Shown here: piece after piece, positions 7,274 through 15,612 of the stretch
Position numbering within the stretch: the first letter of the stretch is position 1
Layout of the letters: the number at the start of each line of letters is the position of its first letter
Assembly (NCBI GenBank): GCA_900546105.1
Contig: URBP01000047.1
Location: forward strand, 1-16,667
Direction of reading: 5' to 3'
Length of the DNA stretch: 16,667 nt
Source: an uncultured Collinsella sp.
GTDB lineage: Bacteria; Actinomycetota; Coriobacteriia; Coriobacteriales; Coriobacteriaceae
The notes under the pieces: generated by a model
Told to the model about the DNA's origin: nothing
The model's database searches: none
Seen by the model: only the letters and a program-made list of their open reading frames with translations
Translations under genes and position numbers: made by a program

Positions 7274-8203
7274 CTAAGCTGCGAGATCGGATGCGTCCTG
7301 GTAGGACGCCATAGGACGGGTAGCGCCCGCGACCGTGGTCACCAGATCGCGAACGCGGGAGAACGTGGCAGTGACTACCTCGTTGGCACGGCTGTAGTCG
7401 ACATCGCGCTCGTAGAGCGAAACGAGCGCACGGCCCATGCCGTAGGTGCCCGCGGCAGCAGTGAGCGCCTTGACGGCAAACCCAATATGCGGCGTCTGCT
7501 TGACGAGCGCACGGGTGACCGCGCGGATCACAAGACCGCCGGCAAGCACGCCCGCGACCTCGTAGCCGCGCTCGGGCTTAATGCCGCGCCCAAAGACGGC
7601 AGCGAGCTCAAAGAGCATGCCCACCTGCGCCAGCGCCATAACGGGATAATCGGCGCCCGGCAAAAACACCAGCGCACCGGTCGCCATATTGGTGAGCGCG
7701 CACGAGGTGATGATACGATTGGCCGCCGCGATGCGCATGAAGGCAAAGTTCGCCGCAAAAGCCGTTTCCTTTTCGGTGCGATCGAGAATCCAGCGGGCAA
7801 GCGTCTCGAGCAGATACGTCTTATCGGTTGCCGCCACCACGCCGAGCATGGGCGTGGACTCCTCGATAAACGGTACCTCCACAGCAGACTCGGCAAGCAC
7901 GCACACGGGCGCGCCGGCGATCACGAGCTCCTGCACGGCACTCTCCAAGCGGTCGGAACCGCACGAGAGCACCAGTACCACATCGGTATCGGTCTTTGGA
8001 GCAATTCGCTCCTCCCCCAGACGCTCGACGCGCACAATGCCCGAGGTCGTCTGCGGCACAAAGGCGTCACGCACCGTCTCGGCCAGAAAGCGCGAGGCGG
8101 ACGAATCCAGATAGACCGAAACGCGCACCGGCGTATCGGAATCCTTCTTAACGGACGCGCCCATCTTAAAAGCGCGGGTCAGCTTATCTACGGGAATTTT
8201 CAT
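7274..8203 (-). CDS. DUF697-like membrane-associated protein
   Basis: I cannot name a function. The 309 residues fall into two parts. Residues 25-140 look like an alpha/beta domain with hydrophobic strands (VRVSVYLDSS, DVVLVLSCGS, APVCVLAES), arranged like a GTPase core but with no Walker A motif. Residues 145-275 resemble DUF697: AANRIITSCALTNMATGALVFLPGADYPVMALAQVGMLFELA (about 160-201, split here only for description) and a second glycine-rich hydrophobic stretch at 217-262. DUF697 often follows a GTPase domain and is membrane-associated. ATG 8203 has a GGAGGGG site. It lies 18 nt after rodA and its stop is 10 nt before the start of the radical SAM gene, so it belongs to the rod-shape operon. 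Confidence 0.7.
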   Translation of the reverse strand: MKIPVDKLTRAFKMGASVKKDSDTPVRVSVYLDSSASRFLAETVRDAFVPQTTSGIVRVERLGEERIAPKTDTDVVLVLSCGSDRLESAVQELVIAGAPVCVLAESAVEVPFIEESTPMLGVVAATDKTYLLETLARWILDRTEKETAFAANFAFMRIAAANRIITSCALTNMATGALVFLPGADYPVMALAQVGMLFELAAVFGRGIKPERGYEVAGVLAGGLVIRAVTRALVKQTPHIGFAVKALTAAAGTYGMGRALVSLYERDVDYSRANEVVTATFSRVRDLVTTVAGATRPMASYQDASDLAA

Positions 8204-8221
8204 AGCAAACCCCTCCAGCGG

Positions 8222-9448
8222 TTACGCGGCGCCCGAACGATGCCGCCATATGGATTGTACGATACCCACCGTCAGCAGCTGAATCATCATCGAAGACGAA
8301 CCGAAGCTAATAAACGGTAGCGGAATACCGGTAATCGGCATCATGCCGATGCACATGCCGATGTTTTCGAAGGTCTGGAACGCCCACATGCCAACGATGC
8401 CCACACACGAAAGACGCAAAAACAGTGACTCACACTTAAAGGCGACGCGAATCGTCGAAAAGATCAACAGCACGTAGAGGCACAGGAGCAAAAAGGAACC
8501 GCAAAAGCCAAAGGTCTCGGACAAAAAGGCGAAGACGAAGTCGGTGTGGAACTCAGGCAGAAAGCCGCCGGCCGACTGCGTCGCATGGCCCAAGCCCTTA
8601 CCAAAGAAGCCGCCCGAGCCAACGGCGATAAGCGACTGCTGCAGGTTGTAGGCATCGTCCGAATCGGCATTATCGGGGTCGATAAAGACCGTCAGACGGT
8701 TCATCTGATACTGCTTGATGAGCACATCGTGGCCGAGCAACGAATCAAAGACCGAATCGAGCGCCAGGACGAGGGCCACCAGGCCCACGAGCAGGGCCAA
8801 GGTCGACAGCACCCATTCGCGGCGTGCACCGCTCATGCAGATGACGATGGCACCCGAGACCAGCACGACCAGGCCCGAGCCCAGGTCGCCCATGGCAACG
8901 ACGGCCAAAAACGGAATGGACAGCATGCCGCAGAGCTTGACGTAGTCGCGAACGGTATCGATGCGACCGTTATACTGCGAGCCAAGCGTGGCAATAAAGA
9001 AGATGGTGATGAGCTTGGCAAGCTCAACCGGCTGGAATGTCAAGCCGATACCGGGAATCTTGATCCAGCCCGTCATGCCCAGACCGCCTGTATAGGACAG
9101 ACCCGGAATCTTGGGCGAGAAGATCACGATCAGGTCGATGACGAGCAACGCCGTCGAGAAGTTGGAGATGCCGCGCAGGTCGGTACGCCACACCAGCACC
9201 GCAAGCACCGCGCCAATGCCAATGCCCAGCAGGTGGCGCGAGAATGAGGCGTCGGCCTTAAACTGTGACGCCGACCAAATAATGATGGCGCCATAGGCAA
9301 CGAGCGCGACGGTAGCCAGCAGCACACCGATATGCACCTTTTGGCGAAACGTGCCGCGCGAGGCCGAAAGTTGCTTGTTGACGCGGTCCAGGCTGCTGCG
9401 AGAGCCGGTCTTGGTTGAACGGAACAGATCCGCCGGAGAAAAATCCAT
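8222..9448 (-). CDS. rodA: Peptidoglycan glycosyltransferase RodA (SEDS family)
   Basis: RodA polymerises glycan strands from lipid II for side-wall growth, together with PBP2. The 408-residue membrane protein has a ~40-residue cytoplasmic lead, then about ten transmembrane segments. Family motifs are FQPVELAK at 138-145, PEFHTDFVFA at 298-307 (holding D303, the position of the catalytic aspartate in the HTDF motif) and MMPITGIPLPFISFGSSS at 369-386. The start ATG 9448 has AGGAGG at 5 nt, and that site overlaps the pbp2 stop codon region (TAG at 9460-9458), so the two are coupled. Within SEDS proteins, RodA rather than FtsW is chosen because of its place directly after pbp2 in the mre operon. 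Confidence 0.94.
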   Translation of the reverse strand: MDFSPADLFRSTKTGSRSSLDRVNKQLSASRGTFRQKVHIGVLLATVALVAYGAIIIWSASQFKADASFSRHLLGIGIGAVLAVLVWRTDLRGISNFSTALLVIDLIVIFSPKIPGLSYTGGLGMTGWIKIPGIGLTFQPVELAKLITIFFIATLGSQYNGRIDTVRDYVKLCGMLSIPFLAVVAMGDLGSGLVVLVSGAIVICMSGARREWVLSTLALLVGLVALVLALDSVFDSLLGHDVLIKQYQMNRLTVFIDPDNADSDDAYNLQQSLIAVGSGGFFGKGLGHATQSAGGFLPEFHTDFVFAFLSETFGFCGSFLLLCLYVLLIFSTIRVAFKCESLFLRLSCVGIVGMWAFQTFENIGMCIGMMPITGIPLPFISFGSSSMMIQLLTVGIVQSIWRHRSGAA

Positions 9449-9457
9449 CGCAACCTC

Positions 9458-11527
9458 CTATCGAACCGAAGAATCGCCCGAGGCCGAAGAGGTATCGGGC
9501 TCGTCATAAATCACGCCGAGCACGTCGCGCACGACATGCATGGCGGTATCTGAGCCACCGCCGCCCTGCTCCAGGACAGTAGCGATGACATACTTGGGAT
9601 CATCGGCCGGTGCATAGGCGCAGAACCACGCGTATTCGTCCTCGCCGCTTTTCTCGCCCGTGCCCGACTTGCCGTATACCTGCGGCGTCAGGGTGCCAAA
9701 GTGAGCCGCCAGGGACGTCGATGCCGTGTAAATCACGTCGTGCATGCCGTTGCGAACAAGAGTCAAATCCGAATCGCTGTTGATCTTGGCCTCCAGGCGC
9801 TTCTTCTTGCCCTTGCCGTTGTATTTATAAGCATCGCCGTCGCCATCGCGCGACACTGCAGACAAAAACACGTGAGGCACGTACTGTTTGCCGCCGTTGG
9901 CAAGACCCATATAAGCGCACGCCATCTGCAGGGGCGTCACCAGAATGTCGCCCTGGCCGATAGCAATGTTGGTCATATCGCCGGCATTCCACTTGCGGTC
10001 CTCGGCAGAGGCGTCGGTAAAGTACGACTCTTTCCACTCGGCATCGGGAATACGGCCCGCGCCCTCACTCGGCAGATCGATACCGCAGGTCTTGCCTAGG
10101 CCCCAGCGACGAAAGACCTCCTGCAGGCCCTCAGGATGTTGCTCGTCATAAAAGAACGCCTTGCCCATGTCGTAGAAGACGGGGTCGCAAGAGTTGGCGA
10201 TACCCGACTGCAGCGTCATGGTGCCGTGGCCGGAATGCAGCCAGCAGTACTTACCCCACGACTTGCCCAGACCCGTCCAATAGCCCGTGCAGTTGGTCGT
10301 CTGCCCCGACGTGTAGGTTCCAAACTCAAGACCGGCCAGTGCCGAAAGCGGCTTGATGGTCGAGGCCGACATGTACTGTCCGCTAATGGCGCGGTTGAGC
10401 AGCGGGTGCGAACCCTTGTCATCATTAAGCTCGGTCCACACGTCATTTGAGACGCCGCCGATAAAGACGGAAGGATCGAACTTGGGCTGGCTCGCCATGC
10501 CCAGGATTTCGCCATTGTTGGGATCGAGACACACCACAGCGCCGTTGCCGGCATTGCTGTAGCCAGTGGTCTTGGCAAGCTCGATGGCGCTCGCCAGCGC
10601 CGTCTCACAGGCCTGTTGGATCTTAAGGTCGAGCGTGAGCTTAATGTCGGAGCCGGCCTTGGCGGGCACGGCGCCGGCCTGACCGGTCACATTGCCCGAG
10701 GCATCGACCTTGACGGTCTGCTCGCCACGAATACCCTGCAGCAGGTTTTCGTAGTAGCTCTCAACACCCGCCTGGCCCACGATATCGCCCGACTGGTACG
10801 TAATCCGGCCAGCAGAAGCATCATCATCGCCAGAGGTTTTCTTATTCTGGGCCTCGAGCTGCTCGGAGGTAATGGTGCCGGTATAGCCCAAGATATGGCA
10901 TGCCGTCTCGCCATATGGATACTGGCGCTCGGTACGCTCGGCAATCTTGACGCCCGGGAACTCGCCGGCGTGCTCCTGAATATAGGCAACCGTGGAGCGA
11001 CGGACGTCCGTCGCGATGGTATGCAGGCTCTGGGCGCCCTCGGAATTGTCCTGGATATTGCGCAGAACCGCCACGTAGGGCATGCCGAGCACATTGGCAA
11101 GATGGCGAACCAGAACCTCATCCTCGGCAAGGTCGCGGTAGGCCACGACAGCAAGTGAGGGACGGTTCTGGACAAGCGCCACGCCATTGCGGTCGAGGAT
11201 GCGGCCGCGCACAGCGGGTGTGGTAACGGTGCGCGTCTGATTGCTATTAGCCTGCTTTTCGTAATAGTCCGACGAGACCATCTGCATGCCCCACAGCTTG
11301 ACGGCAAGCGCCGCAAAAATCGCGCCCACACCCGTGGTGAGGATGGAAAAGCGGCCCTTAAAGGCGGTCGCCGCGGTATTGCCCTCGCCCTCGGTGGCGC
11401 GCGGGGCCGTTCCATGCTGCGTATCGTAGGTAAAACGGGAATCGCCGCGACGCATGATGACCAGCGCGACCACGATGGCCACAACCAGCACGATACCGGC
11501 GATAATAACCGTCATCTGGGAAGACAT
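9458..11527 (-). CDS. mrdA: Penicillin-binding protein 2 (class B transpeptidase)
   Basis: This class B PBP crosslinks peptidoglycan for elongation and partners RodA. The 689 residues have the PBP dimer domain (about 100-290), starting with RGRILDRNG at 107-115, and a transpeptidase domain. The catalytic triad motifs are STIK at 389-392 (acylated serine S389), SCD at 446-448 and KSGT at 620-623. The length is normal to slightly long. Unusually there are two hydrophobic segments before the periplasmic part: residues 6-25 and 60-79, separated by a polar linker. Class B PBPs usually have one. ATG 11527 follows GGGAGG by 7 nt. It is 12 nt after mreD and 9 nt before rodA. Confidence 0.93.
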   Translation of the reverse strand: MSSQMTVIIAGIVLVVAIVVALVIMRRGDSRFTYDTQHGTAPRATEGEGNTAATAFKGRFSILTTGVGAIFAALAVKLWGMQMVSSDYYEKQANSNQTRTVTTPAVRGRILDRNGVALVQNRPSLAVVAYRDLAEDEVLVRHLANVLGMPYVAVLRNIQDNSEGAQSLHTIATDVRRSTVAYIQEHAGEFPGVKIAERTERQYPYGETACHILGYTGTITSEQLEAQNKKTSGDDDASAGRITYQSGDIVGQAGVESYYENLLQGIRGEQTVKVDASGNVTGQAGAVPAKAGSDIKLTLDLKIQQACETALASAIELAKTTGYSNAGNGAVVCLDPNNGEILGMASQPKFDPSVFIGGVSNDVWTELNDDKGSHPLLNRAISGQYMSASTIKPLSALAGLEFGTYTSGQTTNCTGYWTGLGKSWGKYCWLHSGHGTMTLQSGIANSCDPVFYDMGKAFFYDEQHPEGLQEVFRRWGLGKTCGIDLPSEGAGRIPDAEWKESYFTDASAEDRKWNAGDMTNIAIGQGDILVTPLQMACAYMGLANGGKQYVPHVFLSAVSRDGDGDAYKYNGKGKKKRLEAKINSDSDLTLVRNGMHDVIYTASTSLAAHFGTLTPQVYGKSGTGEKSGEDEYAWFCAYAPADDPKYVIATVLEQGGGGSDTAMHVVRDVLGVIYDEPDTSSASGDSSVR

Positions 11528-11539
11528 CTACGGGCCTCC

Positions 11540-12112
11540 CTATTTGAGCTTACGGGTCTTGGGCTTAAAGCGCATGCCCGTCTGGCGTCCGCCACGTGCG
11601 GAGAATCCATAACCGGACTGCGGCACGACGCCGGACATCAAAAACGGAATGGCAACCAGACCCGTCAGGATCGAAGACGGCAGCGCATGGCCGAAGATCG
11701 CAACGACAAAGCTCGTCTCCAAACCCATAAACAGCAAGATGATGCTGTAGATCACATTAATGACGAGCGCGAAGGCGCCCACGGTGACGCCGCGCGCACT
11801 CGGGCTACCGCCCGTCTGACCGGCGGCGCTATGCACCAGGGCAAAAGAACCCACGGTCAGCAGGAGCGACATAACGCCCACCGGCACGGCAGCGGAAAGG
11901 TCATAGAACAAGCCGCTGCAAAAACCGCACACGACGGCACGGTTCGGGTCGCCCGAGAACACGCTTAGGCACACCAAGATAATCATGAAGTTGACGCGAC
12001 CGCCCGCAATGGAGATCTGCGGTGCCAGGCCTGCCTGCAGCAGCACGCACACGATGGCGGCGATTACAAACGTGCGGGAGCTCATCCCCTGCTCGTGTAG
12101 ATCCATGGACAT
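11540..12112 (-). CDS. mreD: Rod shape-determining protein MreD
   Basis: MreD is a polytopic membrane protein that joins MreC to the elongation complex. The sequence is weakly conserved across bacteria, but the length (190 residues), hydrophobic segments (about five, for example FVIAAIVCVLLQAGL and VNFMIILVCLSVF), and DPNRAVVCGFCSGLFYDLSAA motif all fit, and the gene lies between mreC and pbp2. The C-terminus is basic. ATG 12112 is 5 nt after the mreC stop. ATG 12106, two codons on, is better placed, with AGGGGG 7 nt upstream, and may be the true start. Confidence 0.88.
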   Translation of the reverse strand: MSMDLHEQGMSSRTFVIAAIVCVLLQAGLAPQISIAGGRVNFMIILVCLSVFSGDPNRAVVCGFCSGLFYDLSAAVPVGVMSLLLTVGSFALVHSAAGQTGGSPSARGVTVGAFALVINVIYSIILLFMGLETSFVVAIFGHALPSSILTGLVAIPFLMSGVVPQSGYGFSARGGRQTGMRFKPKTRKLK

Positions 12113-12117
12113 GCCCC

Positions 12118-13116
12118 CTATTCGCTCGAGCCGGAATCGGTCGTCTCAGACGTGTCGGAACTGTCATCCGAGCTCTCGTCCTTCGTCTTGGTCGCAGCAT
12201 CGCGCGACGTTCCCTGCGGCGTGCTATTAGCGGTGTTCACGTCCTCATCCGAGGCCGACTGTTCGTCGGTCAGCGAGGTGATGACCAGCACTTCCTCGTT
12301 GTTCTCGGCCGTGGTCTGAGCGCGCACCACAATGGTGTAGTACACGTCGTTTGCCGATTTCTCAACCGACGAGACGGTGCCGAGCGGAAGGCCCTTGGGG
12401 AACACACCGCCAATGCCCGAGGTCACGATGATGTCGCCAACCTTAACGTCGGAATCGACGCTCACATACTCAAGACGCAGCGTGCCGTCAGCCTGACCCT
12501 GCAGCATGCCCTGGGCGCGCGTATCCTGCACCATGGCGGACACGCCCGAGTTCTCGTCGCCAATCAGGCGCACGGTGGACGTCTTGGCCGAGACTTCGAT
12601 GATCTGGCCTATGACACCGGCAGAACTCGTCACGGGCATGTTAATGGTAAGCCCGTCGGCAGAACCCTTATCGATGGTAACGGTCGAGGTCCAGGCATCG
12701 CCCGAAGCGCCGACGATACGAGCTGCAGTGGACTTGAGGTTGTAGGTCGACTGCAGACCGACCAGACCCTCCAGTCGCTCGGCGGTCTTTTGAGCCTCGG
12801 AGAGCTCGGCGACCTTAGAGGTCAGTTCCTCGTTTTGCTTCTTAAGCTCGTCAAGCGTGTCCTGTGACGCCGTAAGGTTAGAGAACACGTTACCGATCGC
12901 ATTGAAGGGAGCCGCCACAGCCGAGCCCAGAAAACGCACCGGCGAGGTAATCGTCGTCACGCCCGAACGAACGGCATGAATCGGCCCCGTCTCGCCCTCA
13001 CGAATATAAAACGTGAGCAGCAACACCGAAATCAGGCTGAAAACAATCAACGGGCGCATACCCGTTGATTGTCGCTTGGTATTCAGATTTGTGGAGAAAC
13101 CCGAAGATCGTGCCAA
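12118..13116 (-). CDS. mreC: Rod shape-determining protein MreC
   Basis: MreC is a bitopic protein that lines up PBP2 and RodA with the MreB filaments. The 332 residues show a short cytoplasmic N-terminus, one transmembrane helix at about 21-38, a coiled coil at about 84-118 and the double beta-barrel core at about 130-281, with DKGSADGLTINMPV and VKVGDIIVTSGIGGVFPKGLPLG as family marks. Residues 282-332 form a Ser/Thr/Asp-rich tail outside the cell, probably disordered. ATG 13116 has AAGGTGG 6 nt upstream. It follows mreB by 21 nt and precedes mreD by 5 nt. Confidence 0.94.
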   Translation of the reverse strand: MARSSGFSTNLNTKRQSTGMRPLIVFSLISVLLLTFYIREGETGPIHAVRSGVTTITSPVRFLGSAVAAPFNAIGNVFSNLTASQDTLDELKKQNEELTSKVAELSEAQKTAERLEGLVGLQSTYNLKSTAARIVGASGDAWTSTVTIDKGSADGLTINMPVTSSAGVIGQIIEVSAKTSTVRLIGDENSGVSAMVQDTRAQGMLQGQADGTLRLEYVSVDSDVKVGDIIVTSGIGGVFPKGLPLGTVSSVEKSANDVYYTIVVRAQTTAENNEEVLVITSLTDEQSASDEDVNTANSTPQGTSRDAATKTKDESSDDSSDTSETTDSGSSE

Positions 13117-13137
13117 ATGGAATCCACCTTTTGGAAA

Positions 13138-14181
13138 TTAAGCATTGGTCTGGACGAAGCCGCCATCAAACGCATTGGCCTCGAGCACGCGGGCACAGCC
13201 GTTAACAACGTTATCGAGCGCCGTGGGGCTGACGTTGACCGAAACGCCGGTCTCATCGCGCAGGCGCACGTCGAGACCGCGCAGCAGCGCGCCGCCACCA
13301 GTCAGCAAAATGCCGTAGTACATAAGGTCCGAGGCAAGATCGGGAGGCGTAGCGTCGAGTGCGTCCTTGACGGCCTTGGCCATCTCGTCGAGCGGCTTGT
13401 TGAGCGCGCGACGAATCTCCTCGCTCTCGATGCGCACGGTCTTGGGCAGACCGGTGATCACGTCGCGGCCGTTGACCTCGACGTCGAGCTCGTCCTTGAG
13501 CGGCACGGCGGAGCCGACCTTGATCTTGATGTCCTCTGCCGTACGCTCGCCGATGGCCAGGTTGTAGGCATCACGAACGTGCGTAAGGATGGCCTGATCG
13601 AACTCGTCGCCGGCAATACGGATGGACTGCGAGACGACGATGCCGCCCATAGCGATAACGGCAACCTCGGTGGTACCGCCACCGATGTCGATGACCATGG
13701 AGCCGGTGGGCTCCTCGACGGGCAGGTCGGCGCCGATAGCGGCAGCCATGGGCTCCTCGATCAGATAGGCCTGGCGGGCACCGGCCTGGATCGTGGCCTC
13801 AAAGACAGCACGCTTCTCGACCGACGTGACACCGGAAGGAACGCAGACGACAACACGCGGACGCGGGGTCCACGGATAGCGCTTCTCAGACGCCTTGTCG
13901 ATAAAGTAGCGAAGCATGGCCTCGGTAACATCGAAGTCGGCGATGACGCCGTCCTTCAGGGGACGAACGGCCACGATGTTGCCGGGCGTACGGCCGAGCA
14001 TGCGCTTTGCCTCGATACCGACCGCCAGGATGCGCTCGTCGTTCTTGTCGATGGCGACAACAGAGGGCTCGCGAATGACGATGCCCTTGCCGCGCACGGA
14101 GACAAGCGTATTTGCGGTGCCGAGGTCGATGGCAAGATCGCCCGCATAGCTACCGAAGAACATATCCATCAAAGAAAACAA
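13138..14181 (-). CDS. mreB: Rod shape-determining protein MreB (bacterial actin)
   Basis: MreB forms membrane-bound filaments that direct side-wall synthesis. The 347 residues contain the actin-fold sites: phosphate-1 DLGTANT at 19-25, EEPMAAAIG at 142-150, phosphate-2 DIGGGTTE at 165-172 and adenosine motif TGGGALLRG at 294-302. The N-terminus MFSLMDMFFG is hydrophobic and could anchor filaments to the membrane. The start is TTG 14181, chosen because AGGAG lies 5 nt upstream; the next ATG would be too far from it. It is the first gene of the mreBCD-pbp2-rodA run, which makes it an Mre/MreB rather than an Mbl-type paralogue. Confidence 0.97.
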   Translation of the reverse strand: MFSLMDMFFGSYAGDLAIDLGTANTLVSVRGKGIVIREPSVVAIDKNDERILAVGIEAKRMLGRTPGNIVAVRPLKDGVIADFDVTEAMLRYFIDKASEKRYPWTPRPRVVVCVPSGVTSVEKRAVFEATIQAGARQAYLIEEPMAAAIGADLPVEEPTGSMVIDIGGGTTEVAVIAMGGIVVSQSIRIAGDEFDQAILTHVRDAYNLAIGERTAEDIKIKVGSAVPLKDELDVEVNGRDVITGLPKTVRIESEEIRRALNKPLDEMAKAVKDALDATPPDLASDLMYYGILLTGGGALLRGLDVRLRDETGVSVNVSPTALDNVVNGCARVLEANAFDGGFVQTNA

Positions 14182-14226
14182 CGCAACTCCTGATGTGTTG
14201 GATGATTGCTGGAAAACTACTAGCTC

Positions 14227-14232
14227 ATCATA
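14227..14232 (-). promoter_or_regulatory. Possible -10 box for the mreB operon
   Basis: TATGAT (minus strand, 14232-14227) matches 5 of 6 consensus positions and lies about 45 nt before the mreB start. No convincing -35 box is found 16-18 nt upstream, where the arm of the 14242-14274 hairpin begins. Transcription from the upstream TPR gene could also reach mreB. Confidence 0.4.
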
Positions 14233-14241
14233 CTAGCGCAA

Positions 14242-14274
14242 GCCCGGCACCTCACTTGCGGTGAAGCGCCGGGC
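14242..14274 (-). terminator. Strong hairpin without U-run between the TPR gene and mreB
   Basis: The arms 14242-14248 (gcccggc) and 14268-14274 (gccgggc) continue inwards with GU and Watson-Crick pairs to about 14 bp around a 5-nt loop. No T-run follows on either strand. It sits 22 nt after the TPR gene stop and just upstream of the possible mreB -10 box. It may be a U-less terminator, as described in high-GC Gram-positives, or an mRNA end stabiliser. Confidence 0.5.
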
Positions 14275-14296
14275 AAAGCTAAATCCCATAAGGTCA

Positions 14297-15601
14297 CTAC
14301 TGGTTGTCAGCAGCCGAGAAATCCATATCGAGCGAGGAAACGGCCCAGCCGATATGGTTGTCGGAGCGCACGAATTTGACGGTGTACTCCTGCTCGCCGC
14401 CCTTGGACAGCGATGCCTTCACCTTGGCGGTCGTCTCGGTCATGGACTGATCCATGCCCTCGACGGACACGGTGGCACCCTGCGGAATCGAGGAGATGAT
14501 CATCGACTTAGCGTCCTCGGACAGGCTCGATGCCAGGCAAGACTCGGCCTTTGCGGTGTCACCGTCGCCGGCAGCCTGGAACAGATCGGTAACGACAGAC
14601 TCCTGGGACGGGAAGCCAAAGCCGCGCGTGTAGGCAAAGCCCAGACCGCCCGCGGCGATCAAAATGAGCAGAAGCAGCACGATGAAGACTTTGAGACCCG
14701 TGTGGCGATGGCGACGACGGACCTTGGCCTGCTTACGATCCTGACGGTCCTGCTGGACCATCTCGGACTCGGACAGCGTAAAGAAGCCGGTGTCCGAGGG
14801 ATCGGGCATAAACTGACCGGTCGCGCCCGTAGGATCGAGCGGATCGACGGCAGGAGCGTCCATCGCGGGCGCCGGAGCCGTGGCCATAGCCGTCTGGGCA
14901 GACAGCGCGGCAAGCGAATCGTGCACGCGGGCAAGCTCATCGGCCTGCTCGGAGGTGAGCTGGTAGATGCCATCGGCAGTAGCGGCGTTAAAGGCGTCGA
15001 GTGCGTCGGAGGGACGGCCGGCGGCAGAAAGCGCCTGACCCATGCCGGCGTTGAGCGCACGCGTGTCGTCGCGGGGGCCGGCAAAGTCGATAGCCGTGCG
15101 GTAGGTCTCCACGGCATCCGCCGGACGGCCGAGCTTAATGAAGCAACGACCGAGCTCGCCGAGTGCGGCGGCAGGAGCCGGATTAGCGCCGTCGATGGCA
15201 GCCTGACGGAAAGCAGTACCCGCGTTGGCATAGTCGCCCGACTGGAACAGCGCGTTACCCAAGCCCAGATAGGCCTTGAACGGCGTGGCATAAGAAGCGT
15301 CCTGCGTAGCAGCAGAGAACGCCTGAGCGGCCGTCGTGTAGTCGCCCACGGCGGCGAGTGCCTTGCCGCGGTTGGTGAGCAGCGCGCCGCGCTTGCCGTA
15401 GGTGCCGTCGTTGAGGGCGGCGGCATAGGCCTCGGCGGCCTCGGCATACATGCCCAGGTGCATCAAGGCGTTGCCACGAAGGTGATCGGCCTCGCCCATA
15501 ATCTCATCGGGAGTTTTTGCCGCCCCAAGCATCTGGGCTGCAGCGGAAAAATCACCCGCGCGGTAAGCGGCGCGGCCCTGTTGGATCAGCTGGCTATTCA
15601 A
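14297..15601 (-). CDS. TPR protein with one transmembrane helix and an extracellular domain
   Basis: This 434-residue protein has no name I can give. Residues 1-225 hold about six tetratricopeptide-like helix pairs, with the marks GNALMHLGMYAEAAEAY, GKALAAVGDYTTAAQAF, GNALFQSGDYANAGTAF and GRCFIKLGRPADAVETY. A Pro/Ala/Asp linker (238-275) and a basic stretch (285-301) precede a transmembrane helix at about 303-323. The basic residues place the TPR part in the cytoplasm. Residues 330-434 resemble a small DUF4878/NTF2-like extracellular domain. The start is TTG 15601 with AAGGGG 6 nt upstream. It follows the prolyl isomerase by 11 nt and precedes mreB by 115 nt. Confidence 0.8.
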   Translation of the reverse strand: MNSQLIQQGRAAYRAGDFSAAAQMLGAAKTPDEIMGEADHLRGNALMHLGMYAEAAEAYAAALNDGTYGKRGALLTNRGKALAAVGDYTTAAQAFSAATQDASYATPFKAYLGLGNALFQSGDYANAGTAFRQAAIDGANPAPAAALGELGRCFIKLGRPADAVETYRTAIDFAGPRDDTRALNAGMGQALSAAGRPSDALDAFNAATADGIYQLTSEQADELARVHDSLAALSAQTAMATAPAPAMDAPAVDPLDPTGATGQFMPDPSDTGFFTLSESEMVQQDRQDRKQAKVRRRHRHTGLKVFIVLLLLILIAAGGLGFAYTRGFGFPSQESVVTDLFQAAGDGDTAKAESCLASSLSEDAKSMIISSIPQGATVSVEGMDQSMTETTAKVKASLSKGGEQEYTVKFVRSDNHIGWAVSSLDMDFSAADNQ

Positions 15602-15612
15602 GGAAGTCCCCT

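Noticed and set aside
13069..14193. 374-codon open frame on the plus strand
   Set aside because: It is antisense to mreB, whose actin motifs are certain.
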